Assembly: GCF_902779965.1 (NCBI RefSeq)
Contig: NZ_CACZDK010000026.1
Location: 1 to 64,000 of the forward strand
From: Fibrobacter succinogenes
Lineage (GTDB): Bacteria > Fibrobacterota > Fibrobacteria > Fibrobacterales > Fibrobacteraceae
Direction: 5' to 3'
DNA: 64,000 nt
The notes below the pieces were generated by a model. It worked only from the letters and a program-made list of their open reading frames with translations. It was not told where the DNA came from and did not search any database. Each line of letters starts with the position of its first letter. Positions within the stretch are counted from its first letter, which is position 1. Position numbers and translations under genes: made by a program. This document shows positions 18,501 through 25,404 of the stretch, piece by piece.

Positions 18501-18608
18501 AGCATCAGGTCCCATCGGGCTCAAATTTGAATCGTTCGAGTCTCCACATGCGGAGAGCATCAAGCCAAAACCAATCCCACAAAGCGCTATTTTCGAAAAA
18601 TGATTCAT
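15510..18608 (-). CDS. CotH-kinase lipoprotein with lamin-tail, HEX_C-like and InlB-like repeat domains
   Basis: A 1032-residue lipoprotein. A lipobox (LMLSAC, Cys21) is followed by a Ser-rich linker of the Fibrobacter type. At about 110-190 is a lamin-tail domain (ISPTNANLKDNDGNDPGWVEF). Gly/Met-rich inserts (GGMPGMGGNPGAGG) follow. A chitobiase/beta-hexosaminidase C-terminal-like segment lies around 465-540. The CotH module runs from about 560 to 800, with FRNFGNNSGDDYLRDR, YGIHDLRERN, NNSDWPHNNLKKWR and FMYDVDFGFG. The end is a divergent InlB-like repeat (TFYTGVPVTLTAQAKSGAVF). CotH proteins are atypical kinases in spore coats; their role in Gram-negative cell surfaces is unclear. The ATG at 18608 follows AGGGA and gives a proper signal peptide; the longer upstream frame does not. 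Confidence 0.88.
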   Translation of the reverse strand: MNHFSKIALCGIGFGLMLSACGDSNDSNLSPMGPDAGEVSSDANSGFGLGLSSSAGVLPGISSSGIPGVSASSSSQMVSTNSSPVIVNSSSSFAIPQSSSVQEVIPQFLGNSPVFFSEISPTNANLKDNDGNDPGWVEFYNSSDAPVSLKGYSLTDDLTNPRRWVFGNVTVPAKSFMVVFLSGKDYADYVLPSDSLNLVGSDCSSESAAGSAGGFNFPGMGGDWGGGMPGMGGNPGAGGNTGNNVQNLQGKSSLCFSEGGAQQIGAVMKVAQGGSYSRVVVKSNNASKLSKANQIVVRGFITKNHKIRVNFKEGENISNWTGKNLRGTGDLSSVYYVRLDDNAKDLNRNQITAMTFATETQGSESTTIQITSVIARNRGHEPHASFKVDKDGGALYFINAENAMLDSVRFGAVPTNASWSRDGAGKWGFALPSPYGNTLGEVFTEQVQVAEVNIPPSGFYSSAVSATFPTGTRCEQGGAEPTANSPVVQTTLTINATTVLRCRTYATGSYPSEEINRTYVFEQQPSLAAIFVTTDPLSMFSPDSGLYMTGNGAAMMDPKKGANFWSNRELPVYVEMFEPGKPKTPAFGIKGDYKITGQYSRAKEKKSFAITLREEYGDKRLKYTLFPDYPELKKFKAFSFRNFGNNSGDDYLRDRLGTSMTEGLGVDYQRGRYVVVYYNGKYYGIHDLRERNNEYYYETKYGYDPNDIDLVATTSSGTNEAAAGSAADYKAMIDWLQSNNLTSDANYKKIADQIDVDNFMNYMQAEMFVNNSDWPHNNLKKWRVASQKTKWKWFMYDVDFGFGVSYNTQNGNVFSYVTNASGTQGMGGMNFPGMGGDFGGGNWGGGFGGQQPQMAAANGGISEHTILISRLLENANFKNAFINRFSVLLSMNFSADRLLKRINDLQSQVESEMTRDQQFWNYNASSMSNNLQTIKSFAQSRQATVREQMVSFFSLGSPVEMTLASQGSGTILVDGLALDQSSMRLTFYTGVPVTLTAQAKSGAVFTGWSDGVTDVTRKVNPGEVTSLSAVFR

Positions 18609-18810
18609 TTCGATTCCCTTGATTTTTTTAGCGATACACCACAATCCAATCCATTGCTTAATTATACATTGATGAACAAAGCACGTCATTCTTTTTTTAG
18701 ATACGCGTTGTAAAAGGATTGAGCATTTGACAACACAGAAAAAAGCGGAACAAGACGTTCCATTTTACTAAATTTTGTGAAAATTTTTCGTTGCACAAAA
18801 AGGAAATTTC

Positions 18811-20268
18811 ATGAATTTCAGCGATTTTAGTAAGGCGAGTCAACAGTTCAATCAGTTCAGCCCCGAAATGAAAGAGCAAATGATGAAAATGGCAAAAGCT
18901 CGCATTAAAGAAAAGTTACTCAAGTGGCTCGCCACGCCGACATTCGTCGTGATTGGAATCACACTCGGAGCCGTCATCGGTGCACTCACAGCATGCTTCG
19001 GCGACATCAGCGACAGACTCTCTGCAATTCGTGACGCAAACCCGTTATACTTTATCCCGGCACTCGCGCTTGGCGGAGCTGCAATCGCATTCGCGTACAA
19101 GAAATGGGGACGCTGGACGGAACGCGGCATGGACCAAGTCTTTGCCGTCGGCCTCAACAAAGAAACGGACTTTCCGCTGGTCGCCATCCCCATGGCAGCC
19201 GTGAGCACTTGGATTACGCAACTCTTTGGCGGAAGCGCAGGCCGCGAAGGCGCCGCCATGCAAATCGGCTCTGCACTTTCGTACAACATAAGTAAAAAGT
19301 TACCATTCGAAAACGCAGCGCACATCATGCTCGTCACAGGCATGGCCGCTGGCTTCGCCGGAATTTTCCAAGCCCCCATGGCTGCGACCGCATTCGCATT
19401 AGAAGTTCTGTTAGTTGGACATTTGGAACTTTCCGCATTGTTCCCCGCTGCAGCCGCAGCATTTACCGCCTGCAAAGTTTCGAGCAAGCTCGGATTCCAC
19501 AAGTTCAGCGTTGACTTGAGTTCGCTTCTTGATGCGAGCGGATTTTCAGCAAACATTTTCACGAACGAAGGTGCGCTCGACGGCAAGTTCCTCGTGAAGC
19601 TCGCGCTGATGGGCGTGCTCTTCGGAATTGTCGGTGGCGGTTTTGCAAAGCTCCTCGGACTCTCGCAAAACTTTTTCGCAAAGAAGTTTCCGAACAACAT
19701 AAAAAGAATCGCAATTATGGGCGTTGGGATAAGCGCTTTGCTGCTCGTATTTTTCCAGGGACGTTACGCCGGACTTGGAACAAACTTGTTGGACATGTGT
19801 TTTGGAATCACCGGAAATGCAGACTTGATTGGGGATGCCGCGAATGTTGTAGGAACAGCCGATGCTGTTGGAACTGCCGCCGGGAATGCTACGGGGAGTG
19901 CCGCCGGAACCGCCGACTTAATTGGGAACGTCACCGGGTATGATTGGGTTATAAAATTCGCGCTCACGATACTCACACTCTCCGCCGGATTCGTAGGCGG
20001 TGTCGTGACCCCGCTTTTCGCCATCGGCGCTACGTTTGGCGTATTCGTTGCGGGAATGTTCGGAATGCCCGTTGCACTCGCCGCAGCACTCGGCCTTGCC
20101 GCCGTTTTCGCGAGCGCAAGCAACACGCTTTGGGCGCCCATCCTCATCGCAGGCGAAATCTTCGGATTCGATTGCCTCCCCGCATTTTTCATCGTCTGCA
20201 CGGTCGCCTACATCTGCAATGGCGGACAATCGATTTATAAGCAGAAGAAGATTAGGATAAAGATTTAA
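18811..20268 (+). CDS. ClC-family chloride channel/transporter
   Basis: A 485-residue multi-pass membrane protein of the ClC family. The selectivity-filter region reads GGSAGREGAAMQIG (usual GREGP, here GREGA). Other marks are MAAGFAGIFQAPMAATAFALE and GGVVTPLFAIGATFGVF. ClC proteins are homodimers that conduct or exchange chloride or fluoride. An unusual low-complexity segment of Gly, Ala, Thr, Asp and Val (about residues 332-373: GNADLIGDAANVVGTADAVG and a near-copy) interrupts a loop and looks like repeat expansion. AAGGAAATTTC precedes the ATG. The gene is divergent from the CotH lipoprotein. Confidence 0.85.
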   Translation: MNFSDFSKASQQFNQFSPEMKEQMMKMAKARIKEKLLKWLATPTFVVIGITLGAVIGALTACFGDISDRLSAIRDANPLYFIPALALGGAAIAFAYKKWGRWTERGMDQVFAVGLNKETDFPLVAIPMAAVSTWITQLFGGSAGREGAAMQIGSALSYNISKKLPFENAAHIMLVTGMAAGFAGIFQAPMAATAFALEVLLVGHLELSALFPAAAAAFTACKVSSKLGFHKFSVDLSSLLDASGFSANIFTNEGALDGKFLVKLALMGVLFGIVGGGFAKLLGLSQNFFAKKFPNNIKRIAIMGVGISALLLVFFQGRYAGLGTNLLDMCFGITGNADLIGDAANVVGTADAVGTAAGNATGSAAGTADLIGNVTGYDWVIKFALTILTLSAGFVGGVVTPLFAIGATFGVFVAGMFGMPVALAAALGLAAVFASASNTLWAPILIAGEIFGFDCLPAFFIVCTVAYICNGGQSIYKQKKIRIKI

Positions 20269-20290
20269 AAAGCGAAGTCTTTTCATTACA

Positions 20291-20321
20291 AAAAGTCGTC
20301 CGCACAGCGGGCGACTTTTTT
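20291..20321. terminator. Bidirectional terminator between ClC gene and ORF6N gene
   Basis: AAAAGTCGTCCGC-ACA-GCGGGCGACTTTTTT folds into a long stem with one mismatch. The A-run on one side and T-run on the other allow use in both directions. Confidence 0.85.
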
Positions 20322-20365
20322 GCTTATCAAATCCGATTAAGCATTCTTCACAACTGTGTACTTTT

Positions 20366-21628
20366 CTATGTACTTTTCTGTGAACTTTTCTGTGTACTAG
20401 CATTAAAATTGGCATTTTCACCAATTAAAGTTCTTTTATCGAGCGAAGAAGTTTTCGTGTTTTTGGCAGTTTCCTTTAGCATAGCAATGATGTTGTGATA
20501 CGCTTCCGTGTATTCAATTTGCATAATCGTAGTGATTTTATTGCCAGCATCTTTACTCGATGCCCCGCAGTGAAATAATTTCTCGCTTTTTAATCCATAA
20601 TCCAAGAAAATATAGCGGTCGTGAAATTTTCCGTTCGTTTCATACACATTTAACGAGATGTCGGGGCGTACCTTTAAGAAATCCTTCTGCATCCGATCCG
20701 TTAACGTTTCAAAGCCACATTCATCACTATAAATCGTTACAGCTACTCCCTTGGCAATTTCACGCAACAAGTCCAGAGTCTTCACGCCAATGTAATCATC
20801 GACAATCGTAATTGACTTTTTTGCCAAGCCATAAATCTGCATATAGGCGACATCCGCTTCCAGCTTACGCCCGTTCAAAATCAAGAAATGTTTGAAAGTG
20901 CTTGGATCAATGAAATTTTCCATAACTTTTTGAAGGTCCGACTTCATCACTGAAACATCTTCACGCGTCTCGGCAAGACCGTCACGAATCTCGGCAATAT
21001 CCTTCGCATTCTGAACCGTATGGGAAGCAATTTGAGCTATACCATCAGACCCCAGCAAACTTTGATTTTCAGCAACAATGTAGTCCTTCATCTGCTTAAA
21101 AAGGCGGATAAGAGCCTTGCTTTGAGCCGTAGCACGCTCGCCCTTGAGAACCGTCATGAGCATATAAATGCCCTGCTCGGTAAATGCATAAGGTGCATAC
21201 CTAACACCGCCCCAACTTGAGGTGCAATTTTTGCACCTCAAGATATCTTGCAACTCAAATTTACTCCCGTCACTTGAGGTCAATTTTTTTGACCTCAAGT
21301 TGTCTTTTGGCTCAAAATTGGCTAATTTCAAAGAATTTTGAGGTTCTAAAATCAAATTTTTTGACCTTGAAAGTTCTTCAATTTCGCTGTTTGATAACTG
21401 AAAGCGAAAATCCTCGTCAAATTTTTCAATATTATTCTTGACCTGTCGATTGAATGCTTTAGTGCTATACCCGTAAATCTCAGCCAAATCGGCATCAAGC
21501 ATTACCTTGAGCCCACGAATCGTATAGATTCGAGACTTGAGCATATTCTCATCAATCAGGGAAAATTCAGACTTTGCCGAAACTTCAACTTCGCCAACAC
21601 TTGTGGCAGCGGCAATAACTTTTTTCAT
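20366..21628 (-). CDS. ORF6N-domain protein with C-terminal phospholipase-D-like module
   Basis: A 420-residue protein. The N-terminal ORF6N domain (SRIYTIRGLKVMLDADLAEI, AFNRQVKNN, YAFTEQGIYMLMTVL) is a DNA-binding-type module of phage and accessory loci. A coiled coil follows (VQNAKDIAEIRDGLAETRED). The C-terminal half has a PLD-like core: KKSITIVDDYIG, then KFHDRYIFLDYG near residue 335 and HCGASSKDAGNK. Between the ORF6N halves lies a triplicated insert with two perfect DNA palindromes. The start at 21628 follows AAGGAG. Related genes are often accessory and sit near mobile or defence genes; a nuclease or toxin role is an inference only. Confidence 0.8.
   Translation of the reverse strand: MKKVIAAATSVGEVEVSAKSEFSLIDENMLKSRIYTIRGLKVMLDADLAEIYGYSTKAFNRQVKNNIEKFDEDFRFQLSNSEIEELSRSKNLILEPQNSLKLANFEPKDNLRSKKLTSSDGSKFELQDILRCKNCTSSWGGVRYAPYAFTEQGIYMLMTVLKGERATAQSKALIRLFKQMKDYIVAENQSLLGSDGIAQIASHTVQNAKDIAEIRDGLAETREDVSVMKSDLQKVMENFIDPSTFKHFLILNGRKLEADVAYMQIYGLAKKSITIVDDYIGVKTLDLLREIAKGVAVTIYSDECGFETLTDRMQKDFLKVRPDISLNVYETNGKFHDRYIFLDYGLKSEKLFHCGASSKDAGNKITTIMQIEYTEAYHNIIAMLKETAKNTKTSSLDKRTLIGENANFNASTQKSSQKST
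21216..21300. repeat. Two perfect hairpins inside the ORF6N coding sequence
   Basis: CTTGAGGTGCAA-TTT-TTGCACCTCAAG (21216-21242) and ACTTGAGGTCAA-TTTTT-TTGACCTCAAGT (21272-21300) are both 12-bp perfect stems. They encode the peptide repeats LRCKNCTSS and LRSKKLTSS. A third, decayed copy (SRSKNLILEP) lies near 21340-21370. Confidence 0.85.
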
Positions 21629-21802
21629 TTTTCACTCCTTTGCGGAACAAGCAAAAAATCCGCAAATACAAATTCTACGTTTATAAAATACACAAACGTA
21701 CACCATTCGTCAAGAGGTGGGATATTTTTTCTCATTCATTTTAAACTTGATCTATTATTTTGACTTTCTTTCAATTTAAAAGTTATGTTTCCATTTTTAG
21801 TT

Positions 21803-24274
21803 TTAGTCCACATTTCTTTTAAATTCGCATTTTACACAACCTATAAAAGGACCATTCTGTTTTTTTAAACGACCACCACATCTAGGACATGTCCATATTT
21901 CAGTATTTAGATCCATGCCGTAATCATCTTTAATTTCTTTGAAGAAACAAGACGCATTTTCATTTTTTGTTGGAGTAACAAAAATCACTTTTTTCTTTGC
22001 ACGAGTCATTGCCACATAAAAAAGACGTCGTTCTTCCGCAAATGGATACCTCTCAGAATTTTCTGCAAACAACTTCATTATAGGAGCATCTTCAATTTTA
22101 CTCGGAAAACCATACCTGCCGTTCTTAGTATTCAAAATGAAAACATAATCGGCCTGCAACCCCTTTGATGCATGAATCGTTAAAAAACTAATAGACAAAT
22201 CCTCACGAGCAAGAATTTTATAAACTCCATCATTATTTTTCACTACAAAATCTTTCAAAAGTTTTTTCATAATTTTTTCATCATCTTTATAACGACCTAG
22301 AAAGAACACTTTACTATCACGAGGCAGTTCTAGCAATCTCCATTTCCACAATTCTTCACCCAATACATAACCATCATCTTTTAATGGCGTTCTCAATAGT
22401 TTATTAATCTGAGCAGGATTTTTCATTATAAAGCGACTACTAACTTCAATGAGGCGTTTTGGAAATCTATAAGTAGTTTCTATTTTTTTCTTTTCCGTCG
22501 GTCCCCAATACTTTTCAAATTCTAGAATGTAATTAACATCACTACCATCAAATCGATAAATGCTCTGCCAATCATCACCAACACAAAACAATCTAAAATC
22601 AGAAGAATCACGAAGTACTTTTAATAAGTTATATCTTGACTTCGACATATCCTGATATTCATCAACAATCACCATTTTGTACGGATTATTATATTTTCCA
22701 TTTTTAATATAATTTATAGCTCCGTTAATCATATCGCTAAAATCTATTTGATTCGTCGTCAAGAGCATATCAACATACGCTCTATAAATCGGTTCAAACA
22801 GATGCAATAAATCGTTATTATAGATACGCTCTAATCTATTGCGATAAAGCCTGTTTTTTTCATAAAGTTTTTCAATTGACAATCCATTTGTTTTAGCCTT
22901 ATTCAGCATTGATCTAAAAAGCAAAGAAATCCTTTCGAGCATCATATTACTTTCATATACACTTTTTAAGATTTCCCATATTTCTTTTGCAGAGCGCGGC
23001 TTAAACACAACCCCTTGATTAACAAGCTTTTGTTTCAAACTATCAAGAAGATTTCCTTCAAACTTTTCGAAAGCAAAGCATTCTACAAATTTGGTATTAT
23101 ATTCTCTATGAATTTTTCTCTTCCATGCAATCCCATCCAAATATGTTTGACATGCATTTTTCCCATTCTTTCCAGTAAAAAAATCCGCCACTCGTTTTTG
23201 CCGATTGATTCCCAAATATTCAATGTAAATATTGTATTGTGGTAAATAGAAATCAGGTTGATATTGTCGATAATTTTCGGTAGCAGTTGAAAATTTATAA
23301 GGCTTTTCATATTCATATGCAATTTGATTTTGCCATAGAAAATTAGCAATATCCATTTCGCCATAGCTCTTAACAGAAATTCCATCAATCGTTTTCGGCG
23401 GATTATCTTTTATGTATTGATCGTATTCCTCAAGGTTTTTAAAACAATCTATACTTTTTGATTTTTCTTTATCATATAGCAAAAAATCACATAATAGACT
23501 TAAATAGTCTATACTCCCCATTACCTTTTGAAGTTGTCCACTAATAAACCTATAAAGATTTTTGCCATCATATACAGCTCGTTTGCCTTCATATTTAGCA
23601 AGAACCTTATCATAACCCAAAGAATGAAAAGTACAAACATCTATCGGAACACCAATATTAGCATCAAGCTGTTTTCTCATATCCTCAACTGTTCTATTTG
23701 TAAAAGACAATACCAATATTTCGTTAGGCTTATACATTCCTTTCTTGAGCAAATACTTAACTTTTCCCACAATAGTTGTTGTTTTTCCCGTCCCTGCACC
23801 AGCAATGACTAGTTGATTACGAGCATCAGAAACAACGCACTGCAATTGTTGGTCATCTAAACAGAATCCATTGATGTTGCCAATTACTTTTTTAGCATCA
23901 GCTATACGAATAGCAACGACATTATCGTTATGAGATTTCTGCCGTTGAAACAACGATTTTAGCAACAAAAAGAACTGTTCCCAAGATTCCTTGTAAGACG
24001 AATAAAATGATATTTTTTCAAATATTTTTGGGGATCTTTTTTTCAGCAAATTAACAAAAGCTTGATTTTGCTTTTTCCACAAATCAATTTTTTCATCTGA
24101 AATATATTCATCAGAATTCGAAAAAATTGCATCCATACCATTTTGGCAGGTCTTTATTTTTTGAATCAAATCACAACATTCTTGTTCTAACACAACCATC
24201 TTAGTTCTTTGATGATCAACATAATCTTTTATAAAAGAAGAACACAATGTCGTTGAATTTAAATGGGATTTCAT
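21803..24274 (-). CDS. SF1 (UvrD/HelD-like) helicase with embedded nuclease-like insert and C-terminal zinc finger
   Basis: An 823-residue SF1 helicase: Walker A AGAGTGKTTT near residue 155, LSFTNRTVEDM, Walker B VDEYQDMS near 535, GDDWQSIYRFDGS, TIHASKGLQADYVF and VAMTRAKKKV. Between motifs (about 305-350) lies an insert, SYGEMDIANFL...YQPDFYLP...IYIEYLG, resembling the restriction-endonuclease-like fold seen in some HelD-type helicases. The C-terminus has a CPRCGGRLKK...GCVKC zinc finger. The N-terminal 120 residues are helical. The gene is markedly AT-rich, consistent with acquisition. It is monocistronic; a role in defence or repair is possible. Confidence 0.85.
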   Translation of the reverse strand: MKSHLNSTTLCSSFIKDYVDHQRTKMVVLEQECCDLIQKIKTCQNGMDAIFSNSDEYISDEKIDLWKKQNQAFVNLLKKRSPKIFEKISFYSSYKESWEQFFLLLKSLFQRQKSHNDNVVAIRIADAKKVIGNINGFCLDDQQLQCVVSDARNQLVIAGAGTGKTTTIVGKVKYLLKKGMYKPNEILVLSFTNRTVEDMRKQLDANIGVPIDVCTFHSLGYDKVLAKYEGKRAVYDGKNLYRFISGQLQKVMGSIDYLSLLCDFLLYDKEKSKSIDCFKNLEEYDQYIKDNPPKTIDGISVKSYGEMDIANFLWQNQIAYEYEKPYKFSTATENYRQYQPDFYLPQYNIYIEYLGINRQKRVADFFTGKNGKNACQTYLDGIAWKRKIHREYNTKFVECFAFEKFEGNLLDSLKQKLVNQGVVFKPRSAKEIWEILKSVYESNMMLERISLLFRSMLNKAKTNGLSIEKLYEKNRLYRNRLERIYNNDLLHLFEPIYRAYVDMLLTTNQIDFSDMINGAINYIKNGKYNNPYKMVIVDEYQDMSKSRYNLLKVLRDSSDFRLFCVGDDWQSIYRFDGSDVNYILEFEKYWGPTEKKKIETTYRFPKRLIEVSSRFIMKNPAQINKLLRTPLKDDGYVLGEELWKWRLLELPRDSKVFFLGRYKDDEKIMKKLLKDFVVKNNDGVYKILAREDLSISFLTIHASKGLQADYVFILNTKNGRYGFPSKIEDAPIMKLFAENSERYPFAEERRLFYVAMTRAKKKVIFVTPTKNENASCFFKEIKDDYGMDLNTEIWTCPRCGGRLKKQNGPFIGCVKCEFKRNVD

Positions 24275-24344
24275 ATTCAGGAATATAATTTAAAAAGAAC
24301 ATCTATAAACACCCTTTTCCATCAACATTTACAATAAATACAAG

Positions 24345-24437
24345 CCCGGGGCGTTGCGGGGCGCGGCGACTGAGCGCCCCGCTCGAAGGGGTGCGCGGAT
24401 GAATCGGCTAGGTTCCGGCTCGGAGGCCGGAATGACG
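24345..24437. repeat. GC-rich hairpin element
   Basis: This stretch is far more GC-rich than its surroundings. GCGGGGCGC (24356-24364) pairs with GCGCCCCGC (24374-24382). A second hairpin, CCGG-CTCGGAGG-CCGG, is followed by AATGACG, the same hairpin-plus-ATGAC layout found at 31.25, 32.87 and 38.41 kb. The open frames across it are not believed. Confidence 0.6.
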
Positions 24438-24450
24438 ACGAATAAGAAGC

Positions 24451-24560
24451 GAGGGGACAACTGTATAAGGCGAGCGTTGCGACAGATTGCTCGCAAGCTG
24501 TCATAACCGAGCCGAACAGTTGAGACTTGAGCGTAGCGAAAGTCTAACGCTTTTCCCCTC
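24451..24560 (+). ncRNA. Structured repeat element, copy A (possible pseudoknotted RNA)
   Basis: GAGGGGA (24451) pairs with TCCCCTC (24554), and CAACTGT (24458) with ACAGTTG (24516). AGACTT and AAGTCT (24523-24545) close a hairpin whose loop reads GAGCGTAGCGA. Inside, GCGAGC (24470) can pair with GCTCGC (24489) and GACAG (24481) with CTGTC (24498), an H-type pseudoknot. Core words GGCGAG, TTGCG and AACCGAG match copies B, C and D. The strand is assumed from the orientation of the shared words; transcription is not shown. Confidence 0.5.
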
Positions 24561-24643
24561 CAATCAAAAAAAATTTCAAATTGATATTGACAAACAGCTT
24601 CTTTTTGATTTATTTTTAGTGCACAAATGTTCAAATTTCAAGA

Positions 24644-24669
24644 CCCGCAATTTCATGCATGTTTGCGGG
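24644..24669 (+). promoter_or_regulatory. Hairpin directly before the ribosome-binding site of the DUF4160 operon
   Basis: CCCGCAA and TTGCGGG form a 7-bp stem around a loop that contains the palindrome ATGCAT. The stem ends right next to AAGGAG and could hide the site or bind an autoregulator. Confidence 0.4.
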
Positions 24670-24680
24670 AAGGAGTAAAT

Positions 24681-25004
24681 ATGACTACTAGCCAAGATAG
24701 GCCGAAAAATGTTATATTGCCCGTAAGCAATATGATGTACCCATTCATGACACTTGACGATAACGCCGAAATAGTCCATTCCGAAATGGGAAAGGACGGT
24801 CGCGTCAAGGTATACATTGAGAAGCCCGACGCAAAGGATGGCTTCCACCGGGCAACATGCTACTTACCCTCCTATACATGGGAAGATATATTCGGATTTT
24901 CAGATGAGGAAATCGATCGCTATAAGAAAGTGATTGAGTCTACGGCTCATTTGATAATGGAATTTTCTCAGAAAGGCGGGTTTAGCAATGCCGCAAATCT
25001 TTAA
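24681..25004 (+). CDS. Small partner protein of the DUF4160 gene, unknown function
   Basis: A 107-residue acidic protein (TTSQDRPKNVILPVSNMMY..., ending GGFSNAANL). AAGGAG lies seven bases before the ATG at 24681. Its 3' end overlaps the next gene by 17 bases, so the pair is coupled. DUF4160 proteins are usually encoded with a DUF2442 partner. This protein sits in that position, but I could not see the DUF2442 pattern with confidence. A toxin-antitoxin-like pair is an inference from size and layout only. Confidence 0.65.
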   Translation: MTTSQDRPKNVILPVSNMMYPFMTLDDNAEIVHSEMGKDGRVKVYIEKPDAKDGFHRATCYLPSYTWEDIFGFSDEEIDRYKKVIESTAHLIMEFSQKGGFSNAANL

Positions 25005-25266
25005 GATCGGATCGTTTTGGGTTTATTTCTGGTCTAACGAGAATAATCCATTAGAACCAATTCACATCCATGTGTCGGAAGGCTTGCCATCTGCAAACGC
25101 AACTAAAATTTGGGTTACGAAGGCCGGGAAATGTCTCTTGGCTCATAATAATTCGCATATCAACCCACATGTTTTGCAGAACATTCTCCGAATTATCGAG
25201 GCACGTAATGAAGAGGTTGTAAAAAAATGGACGGAATTCTTTAACGAGATATCGTATTTCTGCTAA
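24988..25266 (+). CDS. DUF4160 family protein
   Basis: A 92-residue protein with the DUF4160 pattern: an opening PQIFKIGSFWVYFWSNE, then PIHIHVSEG, and a C-terminal helix ending WTEFFNE. The function of the family is unknown, and it is common next to small partner genes in accessory DNA. It overlaps the preceding gene by 17 bases and is followed by repeat DNA and then valS. Confidence 0.8.
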   Translation: MPQIFKIGSFWVYFWSNENNPLEPIHIHVSEGLPSANATKIWVTKAGKCLLAHNNSHINPHVLQNILRIIEARNEEVVKKWTEFFNEISYFC

Positions 25267-25355
25267 AGACATGTAAATCGCATAATATCCGCATTCACAT
25301 AGAAAAGCGACGCATTCCTTCCTGCATTTTTCATCGCATTTCCCGCTACATTCCT

Positions 25356-25388
25356 AACCACTAACCACTAACCACCAACCACTTTTTC
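25356..25388. repeat. AACCACT tandem repeat directly upstream of the valS promoter
   Basis: The 7-base word AACCACT (with AACCACC) is repeated about four times and runs up to the TACATTTG box of valS. A near-identical tract lies in the same position before thrC. Confidence 0.7.
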
Positions 25389-25396
25389 TACATTTG
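25389..25396 (+). promoter_or_regulatory. TACATTTG box of valS
   Basis: TACATTTG matches the TAnnTTTG box known from the Bacteroidota promoter type. It ends eight bases before the valS ATG, with no ribosome-binding site between, which suggests a leaderless mRNA. Confidence 0.4.
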
Positions 25397-25404
25397 TGCC
25401 CACT

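Noticed and set aside
21803-24274. AddA or RecB identity for the SF1 helicase
   Set aside because: The nuclease-like part is an internal insert, not a C-terminal RecB nuclease, and no AddB or RecC gene is adjacent.
24322-24634. Minus-strand frames across the GC-rich element
   Set aside because: Composition follows the hairpin element, and no ribosome-binding site or homology is seen.
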